A stretch of DNA of 49,508 bases from Oscillospiraceae bacterium (GCA_017435045.1 JAFSFT010000025.1:1-49508); one strand, 5' to 3'. Positions 1-8,287 are shown, counted from the first letter of the stretch. Program-made: numbers and translations. The notes: generated by a model not told the origin, from the sequence alone.

Positions 1-89
1 CCATATGTACCGTTGCTATATTCCCTAAGTTGCTTTTTTCTGGGTGGAAGAGAACACCCATTAGGACAAGCGTATTCTTCTCTCCTCAT
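1..89 (-). CDS. Partial small protein with a CxxxC motif, 3' end beyond the window
   Basis: An ATG at 89 on the minus strand is preceded by a good ribosome binding site (GAGGTG, about 7 bases upstream) and opens a frame of 29 codons that runs off the left edge. The N-terminus reads MRREEYACPNGC, so it may bind a metal through Cys8 and Cys12, followed by a basic stretch (PPRKK). It lies 43 bases after the stop of the DUF2971 gene in the same direction, so it is probably the next gene of that cassette. I do not recognise the family, and too little is visible to infer a function. Confidence 0.5.
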   Translation of the reverse strand, partial: MRREEYACPNGCSLPPRKKQLREYSNGTY

Positions 90-132
90 TGCTTTCACCT
101 CATTTCAACTGCTCAGGCACTGGCGGGCAAGA

Positions 133-1140
133 TTACAATTTCAAAAGATAAGCATCCAGTTTGTTTTGAGCATTTATGTAGGATTTATAGATGTTTTTGA
201 TTCCGGCCTCTTTTGCCATACTTACAACAAGATTTTCCTCTGCTACGTCCATTCGCAGACCGAGAATTATACCGCTTGGGATCCATTCCATCATCACCGG
301 CGGCTTCATAATGCAGCCAGTTATCATTCGCCATTCTTCATCGTATTTATGGCACTCTTTTTTGATTAGGGTCGTTCTTTCTTGTTCCCATAAAGCACTT
401 CCCATACCTGTATATAGCTCTGGAGGAATCTGAGTTGCGGTTGTCTCTGCTATTTTACGGAGCATAACGAATTTCGCAAATTTGGTTGCATCATAAGGCG
501 TGTCCGAATAATAAATCGGATATAGCGGCGTTCCGTAGTTCTTGATTCCACAATTTGCACATTTTTCCTGCTTGCCGCATAAGAAGTTGTCATTGTTTTC
601 AAGGTCGTAGATTTGAACAAAACCTCTGTGCTGATCTGCATATTTCAGCCACAGAACCTCATTAAACCCATTTTCGGAGAAACAAACTGACCACGTATCC
701 TTTTTAACTTCATCACGGAGTGAAAGCGCTGCATTCAGAAAGCTTTTGGTAAGCCCGTGAGAAAGCGCGTTTGTCACATTCTCAACCGTAAACTGCGCTG
801 CTTGCTCCTCAGAGAGAATATTCCCAAGCAATGACTTAACACCATCCACAACAGCTTCTGTACTTTCCGGAGTCTGGAATGCACTTAGATACTCTTTCCG
901 GATCGCTTCAATGTCGATGTGAAGAAAGGTATCAAAAGGATCATCATAATAATTCGCAGAAGAAAAATAGAGCTTGTTTGTTCTGAGCGCTTCCAAGCTT
1001 TTTGTGCTGACAGGACGATACCGAAAAAGTAACATTGGATACTTAATTGATTTGAATAGCTGTTCTCGTTCTGCCACAATATCATTTCCGGGCAAAGAAC
1101 ATAATGTTATCCAAAATTGTTCTCGATCATTGTGATCCAT
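133..1140 (-). CDS. DUF2971 domain protein
   Basis: A 335-aa protein with the sequence pattern of DUF2971: an N-terminal FRYRPVSTKSLEAL segment, then LYFSSANYYDDPFD, a central CFSENGFNEVLWLKYADQHRGF block, and a late DEEWRM motif. The family's function is not established, and its members are often found in accessory regions. I chose the ATG at 1140 because GAGAGGGGGG lies just upstream; an in-frame start at 1164 would add eight residues but overlaps that ribosome binding site. It is the third protein gene of a co-directional cassette (zinc ribbon, membrane coiled coil, DUF2971, small Cys protein) next to a restriction-modification operon. A defence role is inferred from location only. No signal peptide or membrane segment is visible. 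Confidence 0.75.
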   Translation of the reverse strand: MDHNDREQFWITLCSLPGNDIVAEREQLFKSIKYPMLLFRYRPVSTKSLEALRTNKLYFSSANYYDDPFDTFLHIDIEAIRKEYLSAFQTPESTEAVVDGVKSLLGNILSEEQAAQFTVENVTNALSHGLTKSFLNAALSLRDEVKKDTWSVCFSENGFNEVLWLKYADQHRGFVQIYDLENNDNFLCGKQEKCANCGIKNYGTPLYPIYYSDTPYDATKFAKFVMLRKIAETTATQIPPELYTGMGSALWEQERTTLIKKECHKYDEEWRMITGCIMKPPVMMEWIPSGIILGLRMDVAEENLVVSMAKEAGIKNIYKSYINAQNKLDAYLLKL

Positions 1141-1204
1141 TGATACCCCCCTCTCAATTATCAAATGTGATTTGTAGTCCGAAACAAAACAAACATAAGT
1201 AGAT

Positions 1205-1711
1205 TTACGAAAAATCGCCCATTTGTGTTTTGGTATGCTGCTTGCCGCTCGAATCTGTCCATTCAGTGATTATTCTAAACTTTGATGCAGAACCATTATG
1301 CGTGATTAGAATCAATTCATAGCTTTTTCTTGCCTCCAATTCTTCAAAAGGCTGCTTTTCTCGATCCATAATCATAATTCCAACATCACCATCAAATCGG
1401 GCAGTTACATTATAAGCGGTCGCATTTCCAGAATTCCAAACTTTCAGTCTGTGCTTGCCTTTGCCCACAGTAATAAATCTTGCCTCAACGCATGCAAGTA
1501 CCGAATCTTCCTTCTCCTTGGCTATCTTGTCCAGTTCATTCTGCTTAATCTTGAGTTCCAGTTCATTAACCTTGTTCTGGAGGCGTTGTGCCTTTGAAGA
1601 TTTAATCAGCGAAATGATGGCAACTAACAGAGATATACCTGCGATGATCAGCGCACCCCAATCTTTTATGAAAGGAACCATTTCCTTCAATGTGTTAATC
1701 AAAACTTCCAT
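1205..1711 (-). CDS. Membrane-anchored coiled-coil protein, unknown function
   Basis: A 168-aa protein with one hydrophobic segment near residues 18 to 36 (WGALIIAGISLLVAIISLI). A Lys/Glu/Gln-rich coiled coil follows at about residues 40 to 68. The C-terminal half, about 75 to 165, looks like a beta-sandwich, with alternating hydrophobic strands and a WNSGNATAYNV turn resembling CARDB/Ig-like repeats. Its start codon lies inside the end of the upstream zinc-ribbon gene (13-base overlap), so the two are probably translationally coupled. The layout suggests a membrane-tethered sensor or scaffold, but I do not recognise a named family. Confidence 0.65.
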   Translation of the reverse strand: MEVLINTLKEMVPFIKDWGALIIAGISLLVAIISLIKSSKAQRLQNKVNELELKIKQNELDKIAKEKEDSVLACVEARFITVGKGKHRLKVWNSGNATAYNVTARFDGDVGIMIMDREKQPFEELEARKSYELILITHNGSASKFRIITEWTDSSGKQHTKTQMGDFS

Positions 1712-1968
1712 TTTTTCATCGCTTTCTTTAATTCTTTTTCAAGTTCTTTGACTGCATCTTGCGCAAGCTCATCTACAGCATTATCGATTATTGCGGCATT
1801 GCTATCGAGCAACTCTCGTTTCGTGTATTCCGAACCACAATCAGAGCAACGAACTCGTACATCGTCACTTGCGTGAAGAAGATCTTCAAACTCTTCGTCC
1901 AATGATGAAAACTGATCATTACCGCAAAGAGGACATAGCAGTGTGACTTTACGATCTAAATTTTTCAT
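1699..1968 (-). CDS. Zinc-ribbon protein, unknown function
   Basis: An 89-aa protein with two CxxC knuckles, CPLCG near residue 12 and CSDCG near residue 41, spaced as in a zinc ribbon. A Glu/Lys-rich helical tail occupies the C-terminal third. TGAGGTG precedes the ATG at 1968 at good distance; that site overlaps the stop codon of the hsdS remnant upstream. The gene overlaps the next one by 13 bases. It could be an adaptor or nucleic-acid-binding partner of the membrane coiled-coil protein. No specific function can be assigned. Confidence 0.7.
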   Translation of the reverse strand: MKNLDRKVTLLCPLCGNDQFSSLDEEFEDLLHASDDVRVRCSDCGSEYTKRELLDSNAAIIDNAVDELAQDAVKELEKELKKAMKKWKF

Positions 1969-1977
1969 TAAAACACC

Positions 1978-2061
1978 TCATTTCAGCCGTTCACACAGCG
2001 GCAGGATTTCTTCCAGTTTGGCAACGATGCGGCGCCAAGTCGCTTCAAACGTGTATGCACC
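1978..2061 (-). pseudogene. Remnant of the C-terminus of a type I restriction specificity subunit (HsdS)
   Basis: In one minus-strand frame the sequence reads RRIVAKLEEILPLCERLK and then stops. That is the conserved helical stretch of HsdS subunits after a target recognition domain. The frame is closed by a stop codon at 2062 to 2064, so only about 27 codons remain and there is no start. This is either a deletion scar or the junction left when a type I system was replaced. It overlaps a 44-codon frame in another phase. Confidence 0.6.
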
Positions 2062-2117
2062 TTAGTTTCTGTAAGAATAAGATGCTTCAAGAGTGCATCC
2101 ACTGTAATATTAATCAT
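1983..2117 (-). CDS. 44-codon frame coupled to the XRE regulator, probably a truncated gene
   Basis: The ATG at 2117 overlaps the stop of the upstream XRE gene in an ATGA junction, the usual sign of translational coupling. It encodes 44 residues beginning MINITVDALLKHLILTETKV and ending in a Cys-rich tail that looks out of frame. The last third overlaps the hsdS remnant in another phase. The simplest reading is that a longer gene once followed the regulator and was cut by a deletion fused to hsdS debris. No family was recognised. Confidence 0.35.
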   Translation of the reverse strand: MINITVDALLKHLILTETKVHTRLKRLGAASLPNWKKSCRCVNG

Positions 2118-2326
2118 TTTTCTTTCTCTGGGGTGAACTCTAAAATGTCATCAACGCCACATTGTAGAGTTTTGCAAATTTTCTCAATACTATCGAGAGA
2201 GATATAATTGTCACGCTTGATTCGGGTAATGATATTTGCACTAAAGCCTGCCTGTTCCATTAGTTCGGCATTCGTCATGCCCTTGTCGATCAGTAAGTGA
2301 AATAATTTCTTATAGGTTACGGCCAT
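2114..2326 (-). CDS. XRE-family helix-turn-helix regulator (copy 2)
   Basis: A 70-aa Cro/CI-type DNA-binding protein made almost entirely of one helix-turn-helix domain (NAELMEQAGFSANIITRIKRDN, then SLDSIEKICKTLQCGVDDIL). I chose the ATG at 2326 because TTAGGAGGTGG precedes it and because the protein then aligns from residue 1 with its paralogue at 7225 to 7446. Its promoter has an ideal 17-base spacer containing a palindrome, so autoregulation is likely. It heads the cassette containing the zinc-ribbon, coiled-coil and DUF2971 genes and presumably controls it. Small regulators like this are common next to restriction-modification and mobile-element genes. Confidence 0.85.
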   Translation of the reverse strand: MAVTYKKLFHLLIDKGMTNAELMEQAGFSANIITRIKRDNYISLDSIEKICKTLQCGVDDILEFTPEKEK

Positions 2327-2354
2327 GGCAATCCACCTCCTAACATTTTTAACT

Positions 2355-2383
2355 ATTATATCACGAAATCGTGAATAATTCAA
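2355..2383 (-). promoter_or_regulatory. Promoter of XRE copy 2 with operator in the spacer
   Basis: On the minus strand, -35 TTGAAT (2378 to 2383) and -10 TATAAT (2355 to 2360) are separated by exactly 17 bases. The spacer contains the palindrome TCACGATTTCGTGA (2361 to 2374, six-base arms around TT). A repressor bound there would block polymerase, which fits autoregulation by the XRE protein encoded 29 bases downstream. Confidence 0.75.
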
Positions 2384-2514
2384 TTCGTTGGATTGAAATT
2401 ACACAACGACAAATTCCTACGCAACTTACGTTGACGTGGGGGTATGCAACCTCGATAAAAAGTCGTGTCGAATTTCTATAAACCAAACTCAATAAAATTC
2501 CACTTCGATATAAG

Positions 2515-2553
2515 TAAAAAATCCGCCGAGCAGATAGTTGCTGCTCGACGGAT
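2515..2553 (-). terminator. Rho-independent terminator of the restriction-modification operon
   Basis: A 13-base stem (ATCCGCCGAGCAG against CTGCTCGACGGAT, one G-U pair) at 2521 to 2553 with a 7-base loop. It is followed on the minus strand by a T run at 2515 to 2520. It lies just after the stop of the methyltransferase gene and separates that operon from the XRE copy 2 cassette. Confidence 0.85.
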
Positions 2554-2567
2554 TATAATTGAGTTCT

Positions 2568-4196
2568 TTATTCGCTTTGATTCTTTCGAGTCATTCTTCT
2601 ACCACACATCTTTTTCCAAATACTATGCAGCAGTTCGATTTCATGCTCTGTTAAGTTTAAACCCTTGCGAAGCAAAATGGAGTCTGTATATTCCAAAACC
2701 TTATCGATCTCGCCTTGGCGTTGCCAAGCATCAATCTTTTGAAGATCTAATTGGTCTGCCATTTGCATAGGAATGCGAATTTTTCGCATTTCTCCTGGCT
2801 CAAAGGTGAGGACTCCTCCGCCATAACTTCTGCCAAGTGTTTCACTAAGAGCGAACGTGTATGTGTTCAAAAAGGCCGCTGCAACTTGTTTTCCATCAAT
2901 GCCCTCTAAGAATCTTACCTTGTGAAGAGTATCAGTAACGAGTGCTTTTTTCTCGTTTAAAATCATCCTTGGATACAAATGCGCCTGACGAATTAGAAAA
3001 GCATCGGCACACCAAGTCTGTGAAACATGATACCATCTTGGTCTTATGCGACATTTATAATTTTTGTTGAAGCCCTTTCTTTCGCCCCACTGAATATATG
3101 CCTTCTGTTCATCAGTCAAGGCATCAAATTCCTCGTTTCCGGGAGCAAAGAAAAACACCTTTTTACCTAACTCAATCAGATTGTTGTAATCCTCATTTGT
3201 TAATTGCACACCTTTTAACTGCTCGGAACGGCTAATGATAGGGATAACACTCTGTTGAAGATTGAATTCTTCTACCGTTGCCTGGTTCATGACAAAAAAG
3301 TCATTCTCGCCACTTACAAGACCAACATTCACTTCAAACAAATCAGTTGAATTGGAAATTCTCGGATCACTATTAAGCCGTTTCAGCAAGTCCAGTTCTT
3401 CGTTGGATAAATAGTATTTTACCCATTTGTCACGGCTATGATCGAGTTCCTTTAGCTCGGTATTCTCTAAACATGTTTGACCCTGTGCAATCAAATCTGC
3501 CATGTCATCCAGTTCTACAACACGAATACCATGCTTATCGCAGCCTCTTTCACCCAGCAGAAGAATAACTTCCTGCTGTATGTCATCAAAGACCAGTCGT
3601 TTAAATGTAACGAGTGTTAGCTTATCAAAAAACGTACTGAGGAACTGCCTTGCTTCAGCAGCGTAGTCAACTTGGAACAGTTCGGCGGGAATAACCATTC
3701 CAACACGACCAGTTGGCTTTAATGCCTTGCAAGAAAGCACTAAAAATGGGAGCCAAATGTTCGTTAGGCGATTGGGTTGAAACCCATGTTTGTTCATCAA
3801 AGCAAATGCGATTTTACGATATTCCTCTGTAAAGTGCTGATAGCGAATGAAAGGTGGATTCCCAACAATCACATCGAATTGAGTTTGATCTTCGATATTC
3901 TCTTGATAGTATGTGAAAAAGTCTTTACATACCACAGTTGTACCATATTGTGCCGACTTTTCAGCCTCAACCTCATCCAATTCAATTCCAAGTACGTTGT
4001 TCCGAATTTGCTCATCCGTAGCTCCCAACTCTTTATAACGAGTGGTTATGGCACTCAAAAAACTACCATCACCGCAGCTTGGCTCTAAAACAGAATCAGA
4101 TGTTTTACGGATGGCCCATTCTGCAATAAATTCAGAAATTTTGTCGGGGGTATAGTATCCGCCTCTTAATTTGTTATATCCTTCAATCGGTTTCAT
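2568..4196 (-). CDS. N6-adenine DNA methyltransferase, Eco57I-type modification subunit
   Basis: A 542-aa gamma-type amino-methyltransferase. GGYYTP (residues 12 to 17) is motif X, VLEPSCGDGSF (36 to 46) is the SAM-binding motif I, and NPPF (113 to 116) is catalytic motif IV. The C-terminal half looks like a TaqI/Eco57I-type target recognition domain. The length is close to that of M.Eco57I (544 aa). It starts four bases inside the end of the upstream 1011-aa gene (ATGA overlap), so the two are coupled. Its likely role is to protect host DNA, probably by modifying the strand the bifunctional partner does not. The recognition site cannot be read from sequence. A strong terminator follows the stop. 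Confidence 0.88.
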   Translation of the reverse strand: MKPIEGYNKLRGGYYTPDKISEFIAEWAIRKTSDSVLEPSCGDGSFLSAITTRYKELGATDEQIRNNVLGIELDEVEAEKSAQYGTTVVCKDFFTYYQENIEDQTQFDVIVGNPPFIRYQHFTEEYRKIAFALMNKHGFQPNRLTNIWLPFLVLSCKALKPTGRVGMVIPAELFQVDYAAEARQFLSTFFDKLTLVTFKRLVFDDIQQEVILLLGERGCDKHGIRVVELDDMADLIAQGQTCLENTELKELDHSRDKWVKYYLSNEELDLLKRLNSDPRISNSTDLFEVNVGLVSGENDFFVMNQATVEEFNLQQSVIPIISRSEQLKGVQLTNEDYNNLIELGKKVFFFAPGNEEFDALTDEQKAYIQWGERKGFNKNYKCRIRPRWYHVSQTWCADAFLIRQAHLYPRMILNEKKALVTDTLHKVRFLEGIDGKQVAAAFLNTYTFALSETLGRSYGGGVLTFEPGEMRKIRIPMQMADQLDLQKIDAWQRQGEIDKVLEYTDSILLRKGLNLTEHEIELLHSIWKKMCGRRMTRKNQSE

Positions 4197-7100
4197 ACCT
4201 GTTCCTCGACTTCCTGAGATTCTACCTGATAAAGCTCATCAATTACGCTATTTAGTTCAGCGTTGATTGCTGTGATGGAGTGTTCCAAAACTGTACGACG
4301 AGTGGCGTTAGGCGCAGAAGCTAATTGCTCTTTTAACTGCATGATGTTTTGCACCATCTCAACAATCTGCTGATGCTTGGCAACTTCAGTAGGATTTTCA
4401 AAATCAATCTTGTAAATAGGCAGGGTAGCAATAAACTGCTTTCCATGAGAATAGTAATCTCCCCTAAAGGTGCTTGCTCTACTTTTTACAAGGAGTTCCA
4501 TTAGCCAATGGTTCAAAATTGCCTGGATATAGAAAATGGATTCCTGAGAAGTAGTTTTCTTTTCTATGCCATAGAAAGGACCATTTCCTCCACCTGTAAA
4601 GACAACCATGTCATTATCATAGACATAATTTGAGCTTGTAGAAAGCACAGGCCAAACGAGATGTTCTCCTGCAAGGAAACGTCTTAAAGATTGACTGCGT
4701 CCGAACGCAAACCAATTTTCAGTCGTGCGTCCAGGCATATTGCGTTCATCCAGCTTATCTTTGAAGCGATTCAAATATGCTAACGCATGAGGGAAATCCT
4801 CTGTCATTTCTGTCAAACTATATAGAACCGGTCTTCCGTTTACCGCCTTGTACGGGAATATGATGTAGCTATTTGCTTCAATTTTCTCGTAACTGACAAG
4901 TTGTGTGTCATATATACTTTTACGCAGAATTCCTTTCTCTATCTGGAACTCACGCCCCTGTCTATCGTGAGAGTAAATGAAATTCTCGTCTTCACGATCA
5001 GCGTGAATGATATAGATTTGGTCAGCACTTGTTTGAACACCAACAAAAATGTCAACCAAAGTAGAAAGGGAAACGCAAGATTGCGAAATCTCTTCCAAAT
5101 GTGCAACAATATTTTGAGGCAAGAACGACCACGGCTGACCACTGATATAAGCAGCCGGATAGGTCAAGCATTCTGTATCATGATTGAATAAGAACCGATT
5201 CCAATCCTGAACAAAACCAATTTGGAATTCTTCATGGCCTTGCTTAGATAATACCAAGATGCAGGTGTAAGTGCTTCTGTTTTCAAAAACTTGATGAGTT
5301 CCGAAATGCAGAATTTTCTTAACGCTGGAATTGGAAGAAAGCAATTCTCTCAATTTAGCGCCTGACTTGATATTCATAAACTTGTGCGGGACGATATAAC
5401 CCAACATTCCGCCATCGTTTAACAGTGCAAGTCCTTTTTCAATAAACAGATAATACTTATCGAGCGTATCAGTTTGTGCGGTTACATAGGGAGAATGGCT
5501 GCTCTTATAAAAATCATACTCTTCTCGGGAATAGTGCACCATATTCTGCACACGAATATAGGGCGGATTACCGATAATTGCATCAAACTTTTGGTTGCCA
5601 AACTCAGCATTCCAATCGAACATCTTTAACTTGTTCATCAAGGAAATATTCTGATAAACAGATCGATCAAAACGTGCATAAGCCATATTCACAAGGCTGT
5701 TACCATTTTTGATGTTCTCGTCCAAATTAGGAAGGATACGTTGATTAGTACGCTGATGAAAAGCTTCTGCCTCCTCTAAGGACGAATTTTCCAACGCCTT
5801 TAGCAGCAAGCTAAACTTTGATACTTCTACAGCCAGAGGGTCAATATCAACGCCGAAGATGTTATTTTTCAAAATGGAGCGTTTTTTCTCGTAAGAAAGT
5901 ATATAATTAGTACTGCCAGCCAGTTGATAAATATCGCCTCTTCGCTCAGCATTTTCTCTATCATGGTTTCGATAATACTCAATATGATAGTTTACAATGT
6001 ATTCAAATGCCGACAGCAAGAAGTTGCCAGACCCGCAGCAAATATCTGCAATGCGATACTGAGCTACTTCTTCGGGAGTTTTATTTTCATACAGAGGACG
6101 GAGCGTTTCTTCGATAATAATATCAGTGATGTTTTTTGGGGTATTGACTGCACCCTGGGAGTCAACTACTTCGGGCTTTTCTTGCGTCTCAATATGTCCA
6201 TCTTCTCGGATTACAAGCGCCTCATCCAAGAACAGTTCATAAATCTGACCAATAATATACGGGTCAATTACACCAAACTCATAGGAGTTATTGGGGTAAT
6301 ACAGGCTTTGAAAAATCTCGATAATAACTGAGTCAGACACAGTAAGGCGATCTTCTTCTAAGAGTTCGAATAATCCAGAATCATACTTCTGATCTGCCGC
6401 AGCGAACATTGTCCTTAGATCTTGGTATGTCGTAATAGCCTTCAGCGACTCATAATTCTCGAAACATCTATCCTCACAAATACGAAGGAAAATTGTTCTA
6501 TTAAGCACTCGTTGAACAAAAATATTGAGTGTTTCTACATCAACATTTGGATTGTTGCGCAGAATATCCTTGCCAAGCATCATTCGCCATGCTCTAATCT
6601 GATCCAAGAAATACTGATCGAACGGTTCACGACGAAGAGCTCCCTGAATGTTACCGAAATGGCGATCAAACTGTCCGGTCAAGACTGCTTCTTTGGACAG
6701 CATGTTGTAAATTTCCTCAAAACGTTCCACATACTCGTCGAAGTGGTAGTGAGCAATCATTGCGACACCAATGTCATCGCCTTCTCTCGGACGAACAGAA
6801 CAATCATAGATATATAGATCGGTGAAATTGGTCAACACTGAGACTTTTAAGTTTCCGCTCCATCCATATCTGCGCAGCTGGAATGCCGGAGCTGCATCGA
6901 TAGTAAGGTTTACCGCAGGTTTCTTTGTCTCAAGAAAATACAGGACTTCCGTACCTACCTTGAAAGAATAATCTGGTTTTTTGCTGCGATGGATGCCATC
7001 TTCCTCTACAACTACGGTAGCCTCATGGGTAACTTCACGCAGGTGTTGTGGCAATCCACGTTCGTTATCTACATCCCATCCAAGGAGTTTGAAGAAGCGG

Positions 7101-7228
7101 TTTACAAAATCAACACGGACTTGAGTCTCGTTATAGGTTGCTCTCTGGAATTGCGGATAGTTATTACTGTAGGTCTGAACAAGTTCGGCAACTTGTTCGG
7201 TTAGTGTAGCCAGCATCTCTGGTGTCAT
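4193..7228 (-). CDS. Type IIG restriction-modification enzyme (Eco57I-like fusion of nuclease, methylase and recognition domains)
   Basis: A 1011-aa bifunctional enzyme. The N-terminus carries a PD-(D/E)xK nuclease signature: PD at residues 85 to 86 and ExK at 100 to 102 (FLETKKP). The methylase core has motif I ADICCGSGNF (394 to 403), motif II GVDIDP (459 to 464) and motif IV NPPY (554 to 557). The C-terminal third resembles a TaqI-like specificity domain. Size and layout match Eco57I-type RM proteins (about 1000 aa). It overlaps the XRE copy 1 stop (ATGA) upstream and the methyltransferase start downstream, so regulator, RM enzyme and MTase form one tight operon. All domain hallmarks are intact, so it is probably active; specificity is unknown. 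Confidence 0.88.
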   Translation of the reverse strand: MTPEMLATLTEQVAELVQTYSNNYPQFQRATYNETQVRVDFVNRFFKLLGWDVDNERGLPQHLREVTHEATVVVEEDGIHRSKKPDYSFKVGTEVLYFLETKKPAVNLTIDAAPAFQLRRYGWSGNLKVSVLTNFTDLYIYDCSVRPREGDDIGVAMIAHYHFDEYVERFEEIYNMLSKEAVLTGQFDRHFGNIQGALRREPFDQYFLDQIRAWRMMLGKDILRNNPNVDVETLNIFVQRVLNRTIFLRICEDRCFENYESLKAITTYQDLRTMFAAADQKYDSGLFELLEEDRLTVSDSVIIEIFQSLYYPNNSYEFGVIDPYIIGQIYELFLDEALVIREDGHIETQEKPEVVDSQGAVNTPKNITDIIIEETLRPLYENKTPEEVAQYRIADICCGSGNFLLSAFEYIVNYHIEYYRNHDRENAERRGDIYQLAGSTNYILSYEKKRSILKNNIFGVDIDPLAVEVSKFSLLLKALENSSLEEAEAFHQRTNQRILPNLDENIKNGNSLVNMAYARFDRSVYQNISLMNKLKMFDWNAEFGNQKFDAIIGNPPYIRVQNMVHYSREEYDFYKSSHSPYVTAQTDTLDKYYLFIEKGLALLNDGGMLGYIVPHKFMNIKSGAKLRELLSSNSSVKKILHFGTHQVFENRSTYTCILVLSKQGHEEFQIGFVQDWNRFLFNHDTECLTYPAAYISGQPWSFLPQNIVAHLEEISQSCVSLSTLVDIFVGVQTSADQIYIIHADREDENFIYSHDRQGREFQIEKGILRKSIYDTQLVSYEKIEANSYIIFPYKAVNGRPVLYSLTEMTEDFPHALAYLNRFKDKLDERNMPGRTTENWFAFGRSQSLRRFLAGEHLVWPVLSTSSNYVYDNDMVVFTGGGNGPFYGIEKKTTSQESIFYIQAILNHWLMELLVKSRASTFRGDYYSHGKQFIATLPIYKIDFENPTEVAKHQQIVEMVQNIMQLKEQLASAPNATRRTVLEHSITAINAELNSVIDELYQVESQEVEEQV

Positions 7229-7446
7229 TCCTGCAATCCCTCACTTTCTGGTAAGAAGTCCATAATATCGCCAACGTTACAGTTAAGAGTGGCGCAAATC
7301 TTCATAAGGCTTTCCATGGATACAAATTCGTTCTTTCCCATCTTGGCAAGCACATTAAAACTAATCCCGGATGAATCCTTGAGTTCCGTGCGATTCATCT
7401 TTTTATCAATAAGAAGCTTCCAGAGCTTATCATAACTAACTGACAT
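7225..7446 (-). CDS. XRE-family helix-turn-helix regulator (copy 1)
   Basis: A 73-aa single-domain Cro/CI-type regulator. I chose the ATG at 7446, which has GAGAGG upstream; the frame remains open to 7509 but that would run through the promoter. It is clearly paralogous to the 70-aa regulator at 2114 to 2326: both open M(A/S)V(T/S)YxKL, share LLIDK and KIC(K/A)TL(Q/N)C, and end in a D-I-(L/M) segment. It is the first gene of the restriction operon and overlaps the RM gene by four bases, so it probably times expression of the nuclease as control proteins do. It is not a canonical C-protein by sequence. Confidence 0.85.
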   Translation of the reverse strand: MSVSYDKLWKLLIDKKMNRTELKDSSGISFNVLAKMGKNEFVSMESLMKICATLNCNVGDIMDFLPESEGLQE

Positions 7447-7480
7447 AGCACCTCTCCGTTCAAGGTTATAGTTAAAATTT

Positions 7481-7530
7481 ATTATAACACAGTTTCTTCT
7501 GTTTTTCAAGATATTCTCCCGAAATCATGA
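7481..7530 (-). promoter_or_regulatory. Promoter and candidate operators of the restriction operon
   Basis: On the minus strand, -35 TTGAAA (7504 to 7509) and -10 TATAAT (7481 to 7486) flank a 17-base spacer. The spacer holds an ACAG-N6-CTGT inverted repeat. Just upstream of the -35, TCATGATTTCGGGA (7517 to 7530) matches the XRE copy 2 operator TCACGATTTCGTGA at 12 of 14 positions. Both XRE proteins could therefore act at this promoter. Confidence 0.7.
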
Positions 7531-7578
7531 GTTTTTCGTTTGATATAATGAGGTGAATTTGCCTTACTGTAGAAAATA

Positions 7579-7605
7579 GCCCCCATCGATTGCACCGATG
7601 GGGGC
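7579..7605 (-). terminator. Hairpin terminator after the DUF6809 gene
   Basis: A GC-rich 10-base stem (GCCCCCATCG against CGATGGGGGC) with a 7-base loop. It is followed on the minus strand by TATTTTC. It closes the tnpV-DUF6809 pair before the restriction operon promoter. Confidence 0.7.
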
Positions 7606-7621
7606 ATGATTCAATATCTGG

Positions 7622-7885
7622 TTATTCTTTCATGACTTCCAACATCATTCTTGCGCCCAACTTAAAGCCATTCTGAAAGATCAAACAGTCTGTATTGGTC
7701 TGATGTTCTCGCACACAATCGGTGTATTTCTCAAACAGTTCTTTCTGCTCGTCCGTCATAGTGGCTTTGAGCTTTTCTTCATTCCTGCAAATCAGTTCCA
7801 GTAGCTTCTTGTATTCTTTGCAAGAGGATGTGTCATACTCGGTTGGTTCAATGTTGCCGTACCAAAATTCTTCAAGGATTCTCAT
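7622..7885 (-). CDS. DUF6809 family protein of mobile elements
   Basis: An 87-aa, mostly helical protein with the pattern of the DUF6809 family: MRILEEFWYGNI start, a DEQKELFEKYTDCVREHQ centre and an FQNGFKLGARMMLEV end. Members occur as small cargo genes in clostridial mobile elements, and their function is not established. The start overlaps the tnpV stop by four bases (ATGA), so the two are translated together. There is no membrane segment or signal peptide. Confidence 0.7.
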   Translation of the reverse strand: MRILEEFWYGNIEPTEYDTSSCKEYKKLLELICRNEEKLKATMTDEQKELFEKYTDCVREHQTNTDCLIFQNGFKLGARMMLEVMKE

Positions 7886-8247
7886 ACCGCATCCTCCTCG
7901 TAGATCATCTCACACAGAACAATTTCTTCGGCTCGGTTGTGGATACTGTTCATGACTCCAACCCATGCCATCTGATCGTGCTGCTTCATTTGCTCTGTCA
8001 CGCCCTCAGATTCCTTCATCTGCTCGATGATAAGTTCAAGGCGGCTCTGTGCCTGCTCATTCAAATCAGCCAGATATGTCCACAGTTCGCCGCTAAGACA
8101 CAGATCATTGAAGCGGATAGGGTTATGCTCCTTGATGTAATCTCTGTGCATACGCCCCCACCGACCAATAGGTCTATTTTCCTCCGGTAAACGAATATCG
8201 GGAATATAGTAATCACCGCAACGGATATAGTTCAGTTTCTGCATCAT
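7882..8247 (-). CDS. tnpV: TnpV-family transposon-encoded protein
   Basis: A 121-aa protein with the TnpV pattern: YIRCGDYYIPD near the start, PIGRWGRMHRDYIKEH, LWTYLADLNEQA in the middle and MNSIRNRAEEIVL-like residues near the end. TnpV proteins are carried by Tn4451-type and related integrative elements of Clostridia; their role is unclear. TGGAGG lies 6 to 7 bases before the ATG at 8247, and an ATG at 8244 is also possible. No transposase or recombinase is visible, so it marks an element remnant or the edge of one outside the window. Confidence 0.8.
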   Translation of the reverse strand: MMQKLNYIRCGDYYIPDIRLPEENRPIGRWGRMHRDYIKEHNPIRFNDLCLSGELWTYLADLNEQAQSRLELIIEQMKESEGVTEQMKQHDQMAWVGVMNSIHNRAEEIVLCEMIYEEDAV

Positions 8248-8287
8248 ATGTACCTCCAGTAAGATTCAAACATTCTGTTAAAGATAG

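Noticed and set aside
2465-2472. TGTCGAA sequence resembling a Spo0A box near the restriction operon
   Set aside because: It stands alone, is not at a promoter, and a seven-base match is expected by chance in a window this size.
7225-7446. XRE copy 1 as a classical restriction C-protein
   Set aside because: The position fits, but the sequence is of the general clostridial XRE type and the C-box arrangement was not found.
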